Assembly: GCA_002345215.1 (NCBI GenBank)
Contig: DDVH01000022.1
Coordinates: 222,276 to 286,275, forward strand
DNA length: 64,000 nt
Source of the DNA: Anaerolineales bacterium UBA2317
Lineage (GTDB): Bacteria > Chloroflexota > Anaerolineae > Anaerolineales > Villigracilaceae
Reading direction: 5' to 3'
This document shows positions 35,501 through 42,277 of this stretch, in pieces; the first letter of the stretch is position 1; each line of letters starts with the position of its first letter. The notes under the pieces are model-generated. The model ran no database searches. It had not been told where the DNA came from and saw only the letters and a list, made by a program, of their open reading frames with translations. The translations under genes were made by a program, and so were the position numbers.

Positions 35501-36530
35501 AGTCCGTGCTGCTCTGACGGCTTGCTACGAATCACTAGTCGTAGGAGCTGCTGAACCCACGATTTGTATTCAATGCTTGGTCTTCCACACTTTCCGTGAT
35601 GACAATTTGGAAGTGTACCGTCTCGATGGTATTGAAGGGCAAGAAGATTTCAAATTGTATAACTTGTCCAAAGATGGAGCAGTGGATAGCCGACCGAGTC
35701 GTGCACCAGATGACTCTTGGGTTGTGTTCCAAAGTAACCGTAATGGAAATGTCGAACTGTACTACACAGATTTGGTCGGAAGTGGCGAAGCGATACGTCT
35801 GACAGAGTCGCAGTCGAATAATACGAATCCAATGTACGGACCGGATTCACAGACTGTGGTCTTCCAATCAGATAGAAATGGTCGCTTTGATTTGTTCACT
35901 ATTGACCAACTCACTGGTAGAGAAACCCAAATTACCAGTGATCCGTCAGACGATATCAACCCGTTCTACTCACCAGATTTGAAGTTCTTGGTGTTCCAAA
36001 GCAACCGCAACAACAATTGGGATTTGTATGTTCTCAATGTTGAGACAGGTAATGAACATCAACTGACTGATTCGCCAGTAGATGAAACCTTCCCGGCTTG
36101 GTCACCAAACGGTAAGCAGATTGCCTTCCTCTCTAACGAAGATGGCGCAACGGATTTACATGTGATTGATTTGGAAACTGGAGAAATCACGCGCCTTACT
36201 GTGGATGGCAAGACCAACAATGCGACTTGGTCTCCTGAAGGTGATAGGATTGCTTACCAATCTGAACGCAATGGCAACCTTGATATCTATAGCTATGATT
36301 TCAATGAGGACAAGGAATACCGTGTGACCGATTACGAAGGTATTGACTCTGGTCCAACTTGGGACTGTGGTGGCACAAACTTAGCCTTTACATCCTTACG
36401 GGATGGTGATGCCAATGTATTCCAAGTGTTCTGGCAAGGTGGCGGAGCAAGCAATATGACCATTGACCCTGCCACAGATAAATGGTCTCAATGGCGACCT
36501 TCCAATGATGTATCGAGTACGGGTTACTAA
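32547..36530 (+). CDS. Large lipoprotein: Thr/Pro repeats, Ig-like repeats, TolB-like propeller
   Basis: 1,327 residues. Order: lipobox LLAAC (Cys26); PPVEE repeats (about 47-71); Thr/Pro linker; a beta domain (about 157-246); a long Ser/Thr/Pro/Arg repeat region (246-422); a second copy of the beta domain (423-515); five Ig-like repeats of about 85-93 residues, each starting L(S/V)xxGxC and containing FxxTNNGGxM and QLNAGQS (about 541-994); and a six-bladed WD40/TolB-type propeller (about 1011-1327) with RSPSxAPDDSWVVFQSNRNG-like blades. Probably a long surface stalk displaying a C-terminal propeller. The ATG at 32547 follows AGAGG; 32532 is less likely. Confidence 0.88.
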   Translation: MKLQRYSILFKLFSLVMIFSLLLAACAPGNFLSGTGGEGGDQTEEAPPVEEPPVEEPPVEEPPVEEPPVEEVPPPTQEEAPSEVVATSTTQPSETARAEAANVATNTPTPTFTPTLTFTPTATGDVNVTATETPLATATQAVPTATEARASGATVANDPYIGLSVQCNNDLSATFTIENAGSGPLTNGSYTLTEPGEASVTTSLSLNVNDSISFTAAGNATVEVNYVTSVKNVYLKAVGTCLPLPSSTPTSSPTITNTPTATRTPTLTRTPTLTRTPTSSRTPTATVTDGPSPTASLTPSRTPSRTPTVTRTPTLTRTPTSSRTPTSSRTPTATVTDGPSPTASLTPSRTPSRTPTVTRTPTLTRTPTSSRTPTATVTDGPSPTASLTPSRTPSRTPTVTRTPTLTRTSTLTFTPTFTPTVTLTRQVFDGQLDLKIFCKADDSADFVIRNISGAVSNAQYSLSADTNGQPDSGPITLGIGQSITINGAGYATMTVTYSTQQLSGVVLNVTGFCSSLPTNTPTFTPTVTSTPTITFTPVVPPSLSVSGICSNVNVGTATFVVTNNGGSMTSLYNYVITDASNAQVDQGTFQLGANQSTTITYTGNSTSYTFSSPDDSNLTTVADMTPCAPPPPPPVLSATGVCTSNAGEATFVVTNNGGDMTTSYTYNITDANNAVVDTGTFQLNAGQSTTITYTGNSTSFTLTSPNDASLNAVADLTSCVNPPALVISGACTSNAGVATFTITNNGGDMPNAYSYTITDANGNPVQNSSFQLNAGQTTTIQVSGGSASYTFTSPNDNSLTTTADMTTCGGIVINSPLLSASGACTSNAGIATFVITNTGGDMTFPYDYDVADANGNPVQSGQFQLLSGQSITITINNATSPSYTLTSPQDPGLNATADMTTCVTPPPPPALSATGVCTKENTAGFNITNNGANMPAAYLYQITDSNGNLIQSGNFQLNAGQSLNLTVIGDYDQLILTITDANNTTVRAALTACYESLVVGAAEPTICIQCLVFHTFRDDNLEVYRLDGIEGQEDFKLYNLSKDGAVDSRPSRAPDDSWVVFQSNRNGNVELYYTDLVGSGEAIRLTESQSNNTNPMYGPDSQTVVFQSDRNGRFDLFTIDQLTGRETQITSDPSDDINPFYSPDLKFLVFQSNRNNNWDLYVLNVETGNEHQLTDSPVDETFPAWSPNGKQIAFLSNEDGATDLHVIDLETGEITRLTVDGKTNNATWSPEGDRIAYQSERNGNLDIYSYDFNEDKEYRVTDYEGIDSGPTWDCGGTNLAFTSLRDGDANVFQVFWQGGGASNMTIDPATDKWSQWRPSNDVSSTGY
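32685..32759 (+). repeat. 15-bp tandem repeat, five units
   Basis: Five copies of CCACCTGTGGAAGAA (one with a single change), coding PPVEE, inside the large lipoprotein gene. Copy number may vary between strains. Confidence 0.9.
33345..33773 (+). repeat. 126/144-bp near-identical tandem repeat
   Basis: Three units starting at 33399, 33543 and 33669, offset by 144 and 126 bases (the first has one extra 18-base sub-unit). They are almost identical at DNA level and code the RTPTATVTDGPSPTASLTPS stalk segment. Confidence 0.88.
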
Positions 36531-36550
36531 AAGATATATCTAAGTGAATT

Positions 36551-36584
36551 AAAACTCCCCGATTTTGATAAATCGGGGAGTTTT
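36551..36584 (+). terminator. Terminator after the large lipoprotein gene
   Basis: 15-bp stem (core ACTCCCCGATTT) with a 4-base loop, followed by TTTTCTT-type T-rich sequence. It is 20 bases after the stop. Confidence 0.85.
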
Positions 36585-36613
36585 CTTGAGCCTAGCCATG
36601 ATACGCTACTCGT

Positions 36614-36622
36614 TGGTATAAT
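36614..36622 (+). promoter_or_regulatory. Extended -10 promoter of efp
   Basis: TGG plus perfect TATAAT, 39 bases before the efp ATG. No well-spaced -35. Confidence 0.5.
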
Positions 36623-36661
36623 CCGCCCGCTTATAAAAATTATTCAAGGAAAGAAAAACGC

Positions 36662-37219
36662 ATGATAGATGTAAATGAACTACGCAAAGGGGTCACATTT
36701 GAATTAGATGGAAACCTCTACAAAGTGATTGACTATAGTCACAACAAAACAGGGCGTGGCAACGCCACCATTCGCGTGAAAGCTCGCAATTTGTTGACCG
36801 GGGCAAACATCGAACGAACTTTTAATTCAGGCTTGTCCGTACAAGATGTAAGTTTAGATTTCGCTAATGTCTCTTATTTATATAACGATGGCGATATGTA
36901 TTACTTCATGGATAATAAAACCTTTGAACAGCCTGCCATCAAAAAAGAATCATTGGGTGAAAGTGCTCAATTTCTCAGCGAAGGTATGGAAGTTAAATTA
37001 ACTTTCTACAAAGGCGAAGCCATTGATATTGAAATGCCCACTTCAGTAGATTTGAAAGTTGTGGAAGCTGAAATGGCAATTCGTGGTGACACTGCTACAG
37101 GCGTTACCAAGAAAGTCACTACTGAAACTGGTGTGGTTGTACAATGCCCGAACTTCGTCAATGTGGGTGATACCATCCGCGTAGACACTCGTACAGGTGA
37201 ATACGTCACACGTGTATAG
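36662..37219 (+). CDS. efp: Elongation factor P with Arg at the modification loop
   Basis: 185 residues, three-domain beta-rich EF-P: domain I (IDVNELRKGVTFELDG), domain II (FNSGLSVQDVSL) and the C-terminal signature (VVVQCPNFVNVGDTIRVDTR). It relieves ribosomes stalled on proline runs. The loop that carries the modified lysine in most bacteria reads HNKTGRGNATIR here, so residue 32 is Arg and the preceding Pro is Thr. Arg at this place is the rhamnosylated residue in EarP-type EF-P. No EarP, EpmA or EpmB gene is seen in the window. The next gene follows three bases after the stop. Confidence 0.96.
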   Translation: MIDVNELRKGVTFELDGNLYKVIDYSHNKTGRGNATIRVKARNLLTGANIERTFNSGLSVQDVSLDFANVSYLYNDGDMYYFMDNKTFEQPAIKKESLGESAQFLSEGMEVKLTFYKGEAIDIEMPTSVDLKVVEAEMAIRGDTATGVTKKVTTETGVVVQCPNFVNVGDTIRVDTRTGEYVTRV

Positions 37220-37222
37220 AAT

Positions 37223-37552
37223 ATGAAAACTCCTGCTGGTCAAGAATGCCCGCACTTTTATGGTGATTACTTTCGCGGCAAAAACATTGAAGAATGCCGT
37301 TTATTAAAAGCGCAAGGTCAAACATGGTCTCGTGATTTATGTAAAACATGTATTGTGCCTGAAATTGCGCGCGCTAATTCTTGTCAGCATTTACAATTGA
37401 ATGTCGTTGTTGCACGTCCACTTGCGTTTCTGTTTCAAAAAAGAGTGCAAGTGAGTGCATTTTGTGAAAAAGTAAAACGCGGCGTGGATGAACCACATAT
37501 CGGCTGTGGGGAATGTCATGCATTGCCGTTCAAATTTGAAGTGAAAGAATAA
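37223..37552 (+). CDS. Cys-rich small protein coupled to efp
   Basis: 109 residues with eight cysteines in metal-site-like pairs: C9, C25, C40/C43 (DLCKTCIVPE), C54, C81 and C95/C98 (HIGCGECHALP). Motifs CPHFYGDYFRGKNIEECRLL and LGFLF-like QKRVQV do not match a family I can name. The position three bases after efp suggests a joint function in translation or EF-P maturation; that is inference. A hairpin follows. Confidence 0.7.
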   Translation: MKTPAGQECPHFYGDYFRGKNIEECRLLKAQGQTWSRDLCKTCIVPEIARANSCQHLQLNVVVARPLAFLFQKRVQVSAFCEKVKRGVDEPHIGCGECHALPFKFEVKE

Positions 37553-37560
37553 AAGTAAAA

Positions 37561-37613
37561 CGTCCCGCAGGTTTTTATAAATCGTCAGGTTTATCTACTA
37601 AACCTGCGGGACG
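37561..37613 (+). terminator. Hairpin after the efp operon
   Basis: 14-bp perfect arms (CGTCCCGCAGGTTT and complement) at 37561-37574 and 37600-37613 with a 25-base loop. No clear T-run on the plus strand, so it may be a repeat that also blocks readthrough. Confidence 0.55.
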
Positions 37614-37627
37614 ATGCTTAATTAAAC

Positions 37628-38818
37628 ATGACCTTAACTTTATTATTAGATTTAGACGATACCCTACTCAATACCAATTTACAAAGTTTTGTTCCCGCAT
37701 ATTTTCAAGCGTTAGCAAATGAACTTGCGCCACAAATTACGCCAACGCTGATGTTTCGCGCGTTAATTGCAGGTACACAAAAAATGAACGAAAGCACAGA
37801 TTTCACAAAACCATTGCGTGAAGTTTTTGATGAAGAGTTTTACCCACAAATTGAAATGGAACGTGGCAAACTTGATTCGGCTATTGAAAATTTTTACGAT
37901 AATATCTTTCCAACCTTACAAAATTTAACTTCTCCAAAAGCAGGCGCGAAAGAATTTGTAGAATGGGCATTCACAAAAAAATTTCGCATTGCGATTGCAA
38001 CCGACCCACTTTTGCCAACCAAAGCTACGCATCACCGTTTGCGTTGGGCGGGCTTTCAACCTGAACAATTTGAAATTGTCTCTACCTACGAAAATTTTCA
38101 TTTTTCAAAAACATACCCCGCTTATTATGCTGAGGTGTTGGGAATGATGGGGTGGAGTGATAACCCTATTTTGATGGTGGGCAATGATATGGATAGAGAC
38201 ATCCTCCCTGCAAAAAGGTTGGGGCTGAAAACTTTTCTTGTAGATGTAGAACCCGCCTCCACGTCTAAGGGTGAAGCGGATTCAGCAGGGTCATTAGCAG
38301 ATTTACGCCTGTGGCTTGAGTCTATCAACCTGACGGAATTGAATCCAAATTTCAAATCGAAAGATTCTGTTTTGGCAATTTTATCTTCTACGCCTGCAGT
38401 CTTAAATAGCCTGTTATTAAATTTAGATTCCGATTCATGGTCTCGTAAAACAGATAAAGATGATTGGAATTTAATCGAATTGATTTGTCACTTAAGAGAT
38501 ACAGAACGCGAAATTCATTCTATGCAACTTAAATTATTTAATGGGCATGAAGAACCATTTATCCCCAGACCTGATACAGGTGTGTGGGCAAGCCAGCGTG
38601 ATTATTTACACGAAAATGGACGACAGGCTTTACAAGAATTTAACATTGCTAGAAAAGAAACAATTGACTTTTTACAAAAAATATCAGATGAAGCATGGAA
38701 TCGAAAAGCACGCCATGCCATTTTTGGACCAACCAACTTTTTAGAAGTGGTCAGTTTTATGGCAGACCACGACCGTTTGCATATTCAACAAACATGGGAT
38801 GTGTTGAAAAAATTGTAA
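37628..38818 (+). CDS. HAD-family hydrolase fused to a DinB-like domain
   Basis: 396 residues in two parts. The N-terminal part (about 1-230) is a HAD phosphatase: motif I LLLDLDDTLL (Asp8, Asp10), motif II IAIATDPL, Lys in HFSKTYP and motif IV VGNDMDRDI. The C-terminal part (about 240-396) is a DinB_2-like four-helix bundle with the metal-ligand pattern WNLIELICHLRDTEREI and FMADHDRLHIQQ. Such DinB-like proteins are Zn- or Ni-dependent thiol-related enzymes in some cases. The fusion is uncommon; the junction is clean with no stop or frameshift, so it is one protein. Confidence 0.85.
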   Translation: MTLTLLLDLDDTLLNTNLQSFVPAYFQALANELAPQITPTLMFRALIAGTQKMNESTDFTKPLREVFDEEFYPQIEMERGKLDSAIENFYDNIFPTLQNLTSPKAGAKEFVEWAFTKKFRIAIATDPLLPTKATHHRLRWAGFQPEQFEIVSTYENFHFSKTYPAYYAEVLGMMGWSDNPILMVGNDMDRDILPAKRLGLKTFLVDVEPASTSKGEADSAGSLADLRLWLESINLTELNPNFKSKDSVLAILSSTPAVLNSLLLNLDSDSWSRKTDKDDWNLIELICHLRDTEREIHSMQLKLFNGHEEPFIPRPDTGVWASQRDYLHENGRQALQEFNIARKETIDFLQKISDEAWNRKARHAIFGPTNFLEVVSFMADHDRLHIQQTWDVLKKL

Positions 38819-38891
38819 TTTTGTGGCGTGTCGAACTGGAAAAATGAGGGTTAATCAATTAGGTTAATGCTTTGAAGGAGTAAAACAATAC

Positions 38892-40130
38892 ATGAGAAAA
38901 CGAGTTGTAGTAACAGGCATGGGTTGTATTAGCCCTGTTGGAAATAATGTAAAAGATACTTGGGATGCTTTGCTGGCGGGAAAATCTGGTGCTGGCTTAA
39001 TTACTCAATTTGATGCAAGCAATCATAAAACAAAATTTGCCGCCGAAGTAAAAAACTTTGACGGTGTGGCATTTTTTGGCGTGAAAGAAGCCCGCAAGTT
39101 AGACCGTTTTGCTCAACTTGGGCTTGCGGCGGCATATGAAGCCTTAGAACAATCAGGCTTGAAAATTGATGAATCGAATCGAGACCGTGTCGGAATTTTT
39201 ATCGGCTCTGGAATTGGCGGCATTAACATCATTATCGAACAATATGAATTAATGAAACAACGTGGACCAGACCGCGTCAGTCCATTTTTAATCCCGATGA
39301 TGATTCCTGATTCTGTTGCTGGGAATCTTGCCATTCGCGTTGGCGCGCGCGGACCGAACATGTCTATGGCGACGGCTTGTGCTACAGGCACAAATGCTTT
39401 AGGTGAAGCGGCTGAGACGATTCGGCGCGGCGCGGCAGATGTGATGATTGCTGGCGCCTCTGAAGCGGCGATTAATTCACTTGCTTTTGCAGGTATGAAT
39501 ACCATGACGGCACTCTCTACTCGAAATGATGATTATCTGCATGCTTCTCGTCCATTTGATAAAAACCGTGATGGTTTTATGATGGGGGAAGGTGCAGGCA
39601 TTATGATTTTAGAGTCACTTGAACATGCTCAGGCTCGTGGAGCCAATATCATTTGTGAATTTACAGGGTATGGAACATCGGATGATGCACACCATATCTC
39701 TGCGCCTGCGGATAATGGAGCAGGTGCGGCACTTTCTATGAAATGGGCATTGGAAGATGCAAACTTCAAACCTACTGATATTCAATATATTAATGCACAT
39801 GGCACATCCACTCAATTGAATGATAAAAGTGAAACCGCCGCCATTAAAACTGTATTTGGCGAGCAGGCTTATAACATCCCTGTTTCATCTACAAAATCAA
39901 TGACGGGGCATTTGTTGGGAGCATCCGGCGCGGTTGAAGCGATTGTTGGGGCGTTGGTGATTCAACAGGGTGTCATCCCAGCTACCATCAATTATGAAAC
40001 GCCTGACCCTGAATGTGATTTGGATTATGTTCCCAATCAATCACGCAATGCCAAAGTAGATGCAATCATGTCTAATTCATTTGGCTTTGGCGGACATAAC
40101 GCCACGTTAATTCTTAGCCGCTATCAATAA
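38892..40130 (+). CDS. fabF: 3-oxoacyl-ACP synthase II
   Basis: 412 residues with the Cys-His-His triad of the KASII family: Cys163 (TACATGTNAL), His303 (NAHGTST) and His340 (KSMTGHLLGASG), plus the C-terminal SNSFGFGGHN. It elongates acyl-ACP with malonyl-ACP. AAGGAG is 13 bases before the ATG. fabH follows nine bases after the stop, so both elongation and initiation synthases share a transcript. Confidence 0.96.
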   Translation: MRKRVVVTGMGCISPVGNNVKDTWDALLAGKSGAGLITQFDASNHKTKFAAEVKNFDGVAFFGVKEARKLDRFAQLGLAAAYEALEQSGLKIDESNRDRVGIFIGSGIGGINIIIEQYELMKQRGPDRVSPFLIPMMIPDSVAGNLAIRVGARGPNMSMATACATGTNALGEAAETIRRGAADVMIAGASEAAINSLAFAGMNTMTALSTRNDDYLHASRPFDKNRDGFMMGEGAGIMILESLEHAQARGANIICEFTGYGTSDDAHHISAPADNGAGAALSMKWALEDANFKPTDIQYINAHGTSTQLNDKSETAAIKTVFGEQAYNIPVSSTKSMTGHLLGASGAVEAIVGALVIQQGVIPATINYETPDPECDLDYVPNQSRNAKVDAIMSNSFGFGGHNATLILSRYQ

Positions 40131-40139
40131 AGGAGCCTC

Positions 40140-41243
40140 ATGCCTTACGCACACATCACAGGCTGGGGAATATCCGTCCCAGAACCTGTACTAACAAATG
40201 ACGATATTTCAAAAATGGTGGATACCAACGATGAATGGATTCGTGAACGCACAGGCATTCGTGAACGCCACATTGCACGCGAAGACCAATTTCCATCCAC
40301 GCTAGGGGTTGAAGCGGCGATTAAAGCCTTGAAGGTAGCCAACATTGCACCTACCGAAATTGATTTAATCATCTGCACGAGTTCATCGCCAGAATATATT
40401 TGGCCCCCCACAGCCTGTTTAATCCAAGACCAAATTGGTGCCACCAAAGCAGGTGCATTTGACTTGCAAGGCGTTTGCACCGGTTTTATCTATGCTACCA
40501 ACATGGCGGCGCAATCCATTCGTAGTGGTTCGATTAGGAATGCTTTGGTGATTGGTACTGAAACATTATCTCGCTTCATCAATTGGAAAGATAGAAGCAC
40601 CTGTATTTTATTTGGTGATGGGGCAGGGGCGTTTGTGTTACAAGCCAGTGACACTCCGGGCGGAATCTTATCTGCTGTGATGCGCTCTGACGGTTCAGGT
40701 GCAGAATCTTTGATATTAAAAGGCGGTGGCTCACGTTACCCAGCCAGTGAAACAACACTGGTGGAGAATAAGCACTATGTTGAAATGGATGGCAAAGCCG
40801 TATTTCGTTTTGCAACGCGGGTGATGGGACAAGCCGCCAAAGAAGCCTTAGAAAAAGCAGGCATGACCACGGACGACATTCAATGGATTGTTCCGCACCA
40901 AGCCAATTACCGCATTATTGAAACAGCCGCAAAATATCTTAAAATGTCACTTGATAAGTTTGTTATCAATGTGGATAGATATGGAAATACATCGACTGCC
41001 TCAATTCCAATTGCTACAGTGGAAGCGGTAGAAAAGGGCATGATTAAAAACGGAGACAAAATAGTGCTAGTCGGTTTCGGTGGCGGATTAACATGGGGCG
41101 CGTTAGTCGCCGAATGGACTGGACCTGTACCTTCTAAACGTAACGTTTACCCAGAGCAATATCGTTTCTTTGCACGTTTACGCTCGTTGGCTCGTCGGGC
41201 ATTCCGTTATCTCGAAGGTTTATTCTCTCGGCGCGAGTTGTAA
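40140..41243 (+). CDS. fabH: 3-oxoacyl-ACP synthase III with basic C-terminal extension
   Basis: 367 residues. Catalytic residues are Cys113 (LQGVCTGFIYA), His253 (VPHQANYRII) and Asn283 (YGNTSTASIP). It condenses an acyl-CoA starter with malonyl-ACP to begin fatty-acid synthesis. The usual family end falls near GGLTWGALVAEW (about 316-327); here about 38 extra residues follow (RFFARLRSLARRAFRYLEG) that form a basic amphipathic helix and could bind membrane or acidic partners. Confidence 0.94.
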   Translation: MPYAHITGWGISVPEPVLTNDDISKMVDTNDEWIRERTGIRERHIAREDQFPSTLGVEAAIKALKVANIAPTEIDLIICTSSSPEYIWPPTACLIQDQIGATKAGAFDLQGVCTGFIYATNMAAQSIRSGSIRNALVIGTETLSRFINWKDRSTCILFGDGAGAFVLQASDTPGGILSAVMRSDGSGAESLILKGGGSRYPASETTLVENKHYVEMDGKAVFRFATRVMGQAAKEALEKAGMTTDDIQWIVPHQANYRIIETAAKYLKMSLDKFVINVDRYGNTSTASIPIATVEAVEKGMIKNGDKIVLVGFGGGLTWGALVAEWTGPVPSKRNVYPEQYRFFARLRSLARRAFRYLEGLFSRREL

Positions 41244-41268
41244 GAGAGTGCCTCACGCTTTATGTCAT

Positions 41269-41321
41269 AGCCACAGAGAATACTGAGATTTTGAGAATCT
41301 TTCTCGGAGATCTCTGCTAAG
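41269..41321. repeat. Degenerate GCCACAGAG palindromic repeat, copy 1
   Basis: Starts AGCCACAGAGAA, passes TTGAGAA and CTCGGAG, ends CTCTGCTAAG. A second, longer copy with the same marker words is at 50799-50869. It lies between fabH and tatA. Confidence 0.5.
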
Positions 41322-41402
41322 TTTTTTACACTACAAATCTCTAACCATTTTTTCATTGACTCGTGGTACGATTCAATTTGAAAATTAATTAAGGAGTATG
41401 GA

Positions 41403-41588
41403 ATGTTTGGTTTACCACGCGGTTCAGAATGGATTATTATCCTTGTTATTGTGATTTTGCTTTTTGGTCCTGGTCGCATCGGAAAAATTGCAAGCGAATT
41501 AGGCAGAAGCATCAAATCATTTCGTGAAGGCTTAGGCAACAAAGAAGAAGAAACAACTGATAAGACCGAAACCGAAGAAACAAAATAA
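41403..41588 (+). CDS. tatA: Sec-independent protein translocase subunit TatA/E
   Basis: 61 residues. One N-terminal membrane helix (EWIIILVIVILLFGPGRIG), the family FGPGRIGKIA hinge, an amphipathic helix (ELGRSIKSFREGL) and an acidic tail. It forms the Tat pore with TatC, which is not in the window. AAGGAG precedes the ATG by seven bases. TGG-TACGAT at 41364 is a possible extended -10. Confidence 0.92.
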   Translation: MFGLPRGSEWIIILVIVILLFGPGRIGKIASELGRSIKSFREGLGNKEEETTDKTETEETK

Positions 41589-41590
41589 AC

Positions 41591-41623
41591 AAAAGGCTCT
41601 CAATTTGAGAGCCTTTTGTTTTT
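41591..41623 (+). terminator. Terminator after tatA
   Basis: 13-bp perfect stem (AAAAGGCTCTCAA and complement) with a one-base centre, then GTTTTT. It also ends the convergent mgtC gene, whose stop overlaps the T-run. Confidence 0.88.
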
Positions 41624-42269
41624 AGTAATCAAATTCTTTTACGTCTTTATCTTTCAACATTAACATCGTAAACTTCTCATGATTTTTTGGTGAACCAATT
41701 GTCTTCCATGAACCGATAATAGATTTTTCATTCTTTGATTGATGGTGCTCATAGATTTGTAACGAGCAATCCGCAAGGGCTTCCTCAATTTTTTCAACTT
41801 TCTTGAGGTCTTTCGCACCAACTACAATTCTATAAGAACGTGCTTCGCGTAAACGGTCAATCACAATTTCAAAGCGTGGGAAAATCACCAACACCAAAAT
41901 GGTAACGCCTGTTGCGGTTAATACAAAATACAACTCGCCTGCACCAATCCCCATACCTAATGCCGCCGCTAGCCAAATTGTTGCGGCGGTTGTCAACCCT
42001 GCTACACGTCCACCTTCGCGGATGATGGCACCAGCACCTAAGAAACCAATACCTGTGACAATATTTGCGGCAATACGGGTTTGCGTATTTTCAGGGTCTA
42101 ACAACAAAGAAAAAATTGTAAACAATGTTGAACCCAACGTAATCAAAATAATTGTGCGAAACCCTGCGGCTTTATCTTGATATTCTCGTTCTGCGCCGAT
42201 AATTCCACCCACCAAAACTGCCATACCAATCTTAATTAAATTTTCTACTAAATCTAAATTTGTTTCCAT
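41622..42269 (-). CDS. MgtC/SapB family membrane protein
   Basis: 215 residues. Four or five membrane helices in the first 130 residues with family motifs GGIIGAEREYQDKAAGFRT, TGIGFLGAGAII and GLTTAATIWLAAALGMGIG, then a cytosolic ACT-like C-terminal domain (SYRIVVGAKDLKKVEKIEEAL). MgtC proteins affect Mg2+ adaptation and F1Fo regulation. The ATG follows GAGGAA. It is eight bases downstream of the YyaL-like gene on the same strand. Confidence 0.9.
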   Translation of the reverse strand: METNLDLVENLIKIGMAVLVGGIIGAEREYQDKAAGFRTIILITLGSTLFTIFSLLLDPENTQTRIAANIVTGIGFLGAGAIIREGGRVAGLTTAATIWLAAALGMGIGAGELYFVLTATGVTILVLVIFPRFEIVIDRLREARSYRIVVGAKDLKKVEKIEEALADCSLQIYEHHQSKNEKSIIGSWKTIGSPKNHEKFTMLMLKDKDVKEFDY

Positions 42270-42277
42270 AGTTCCTC

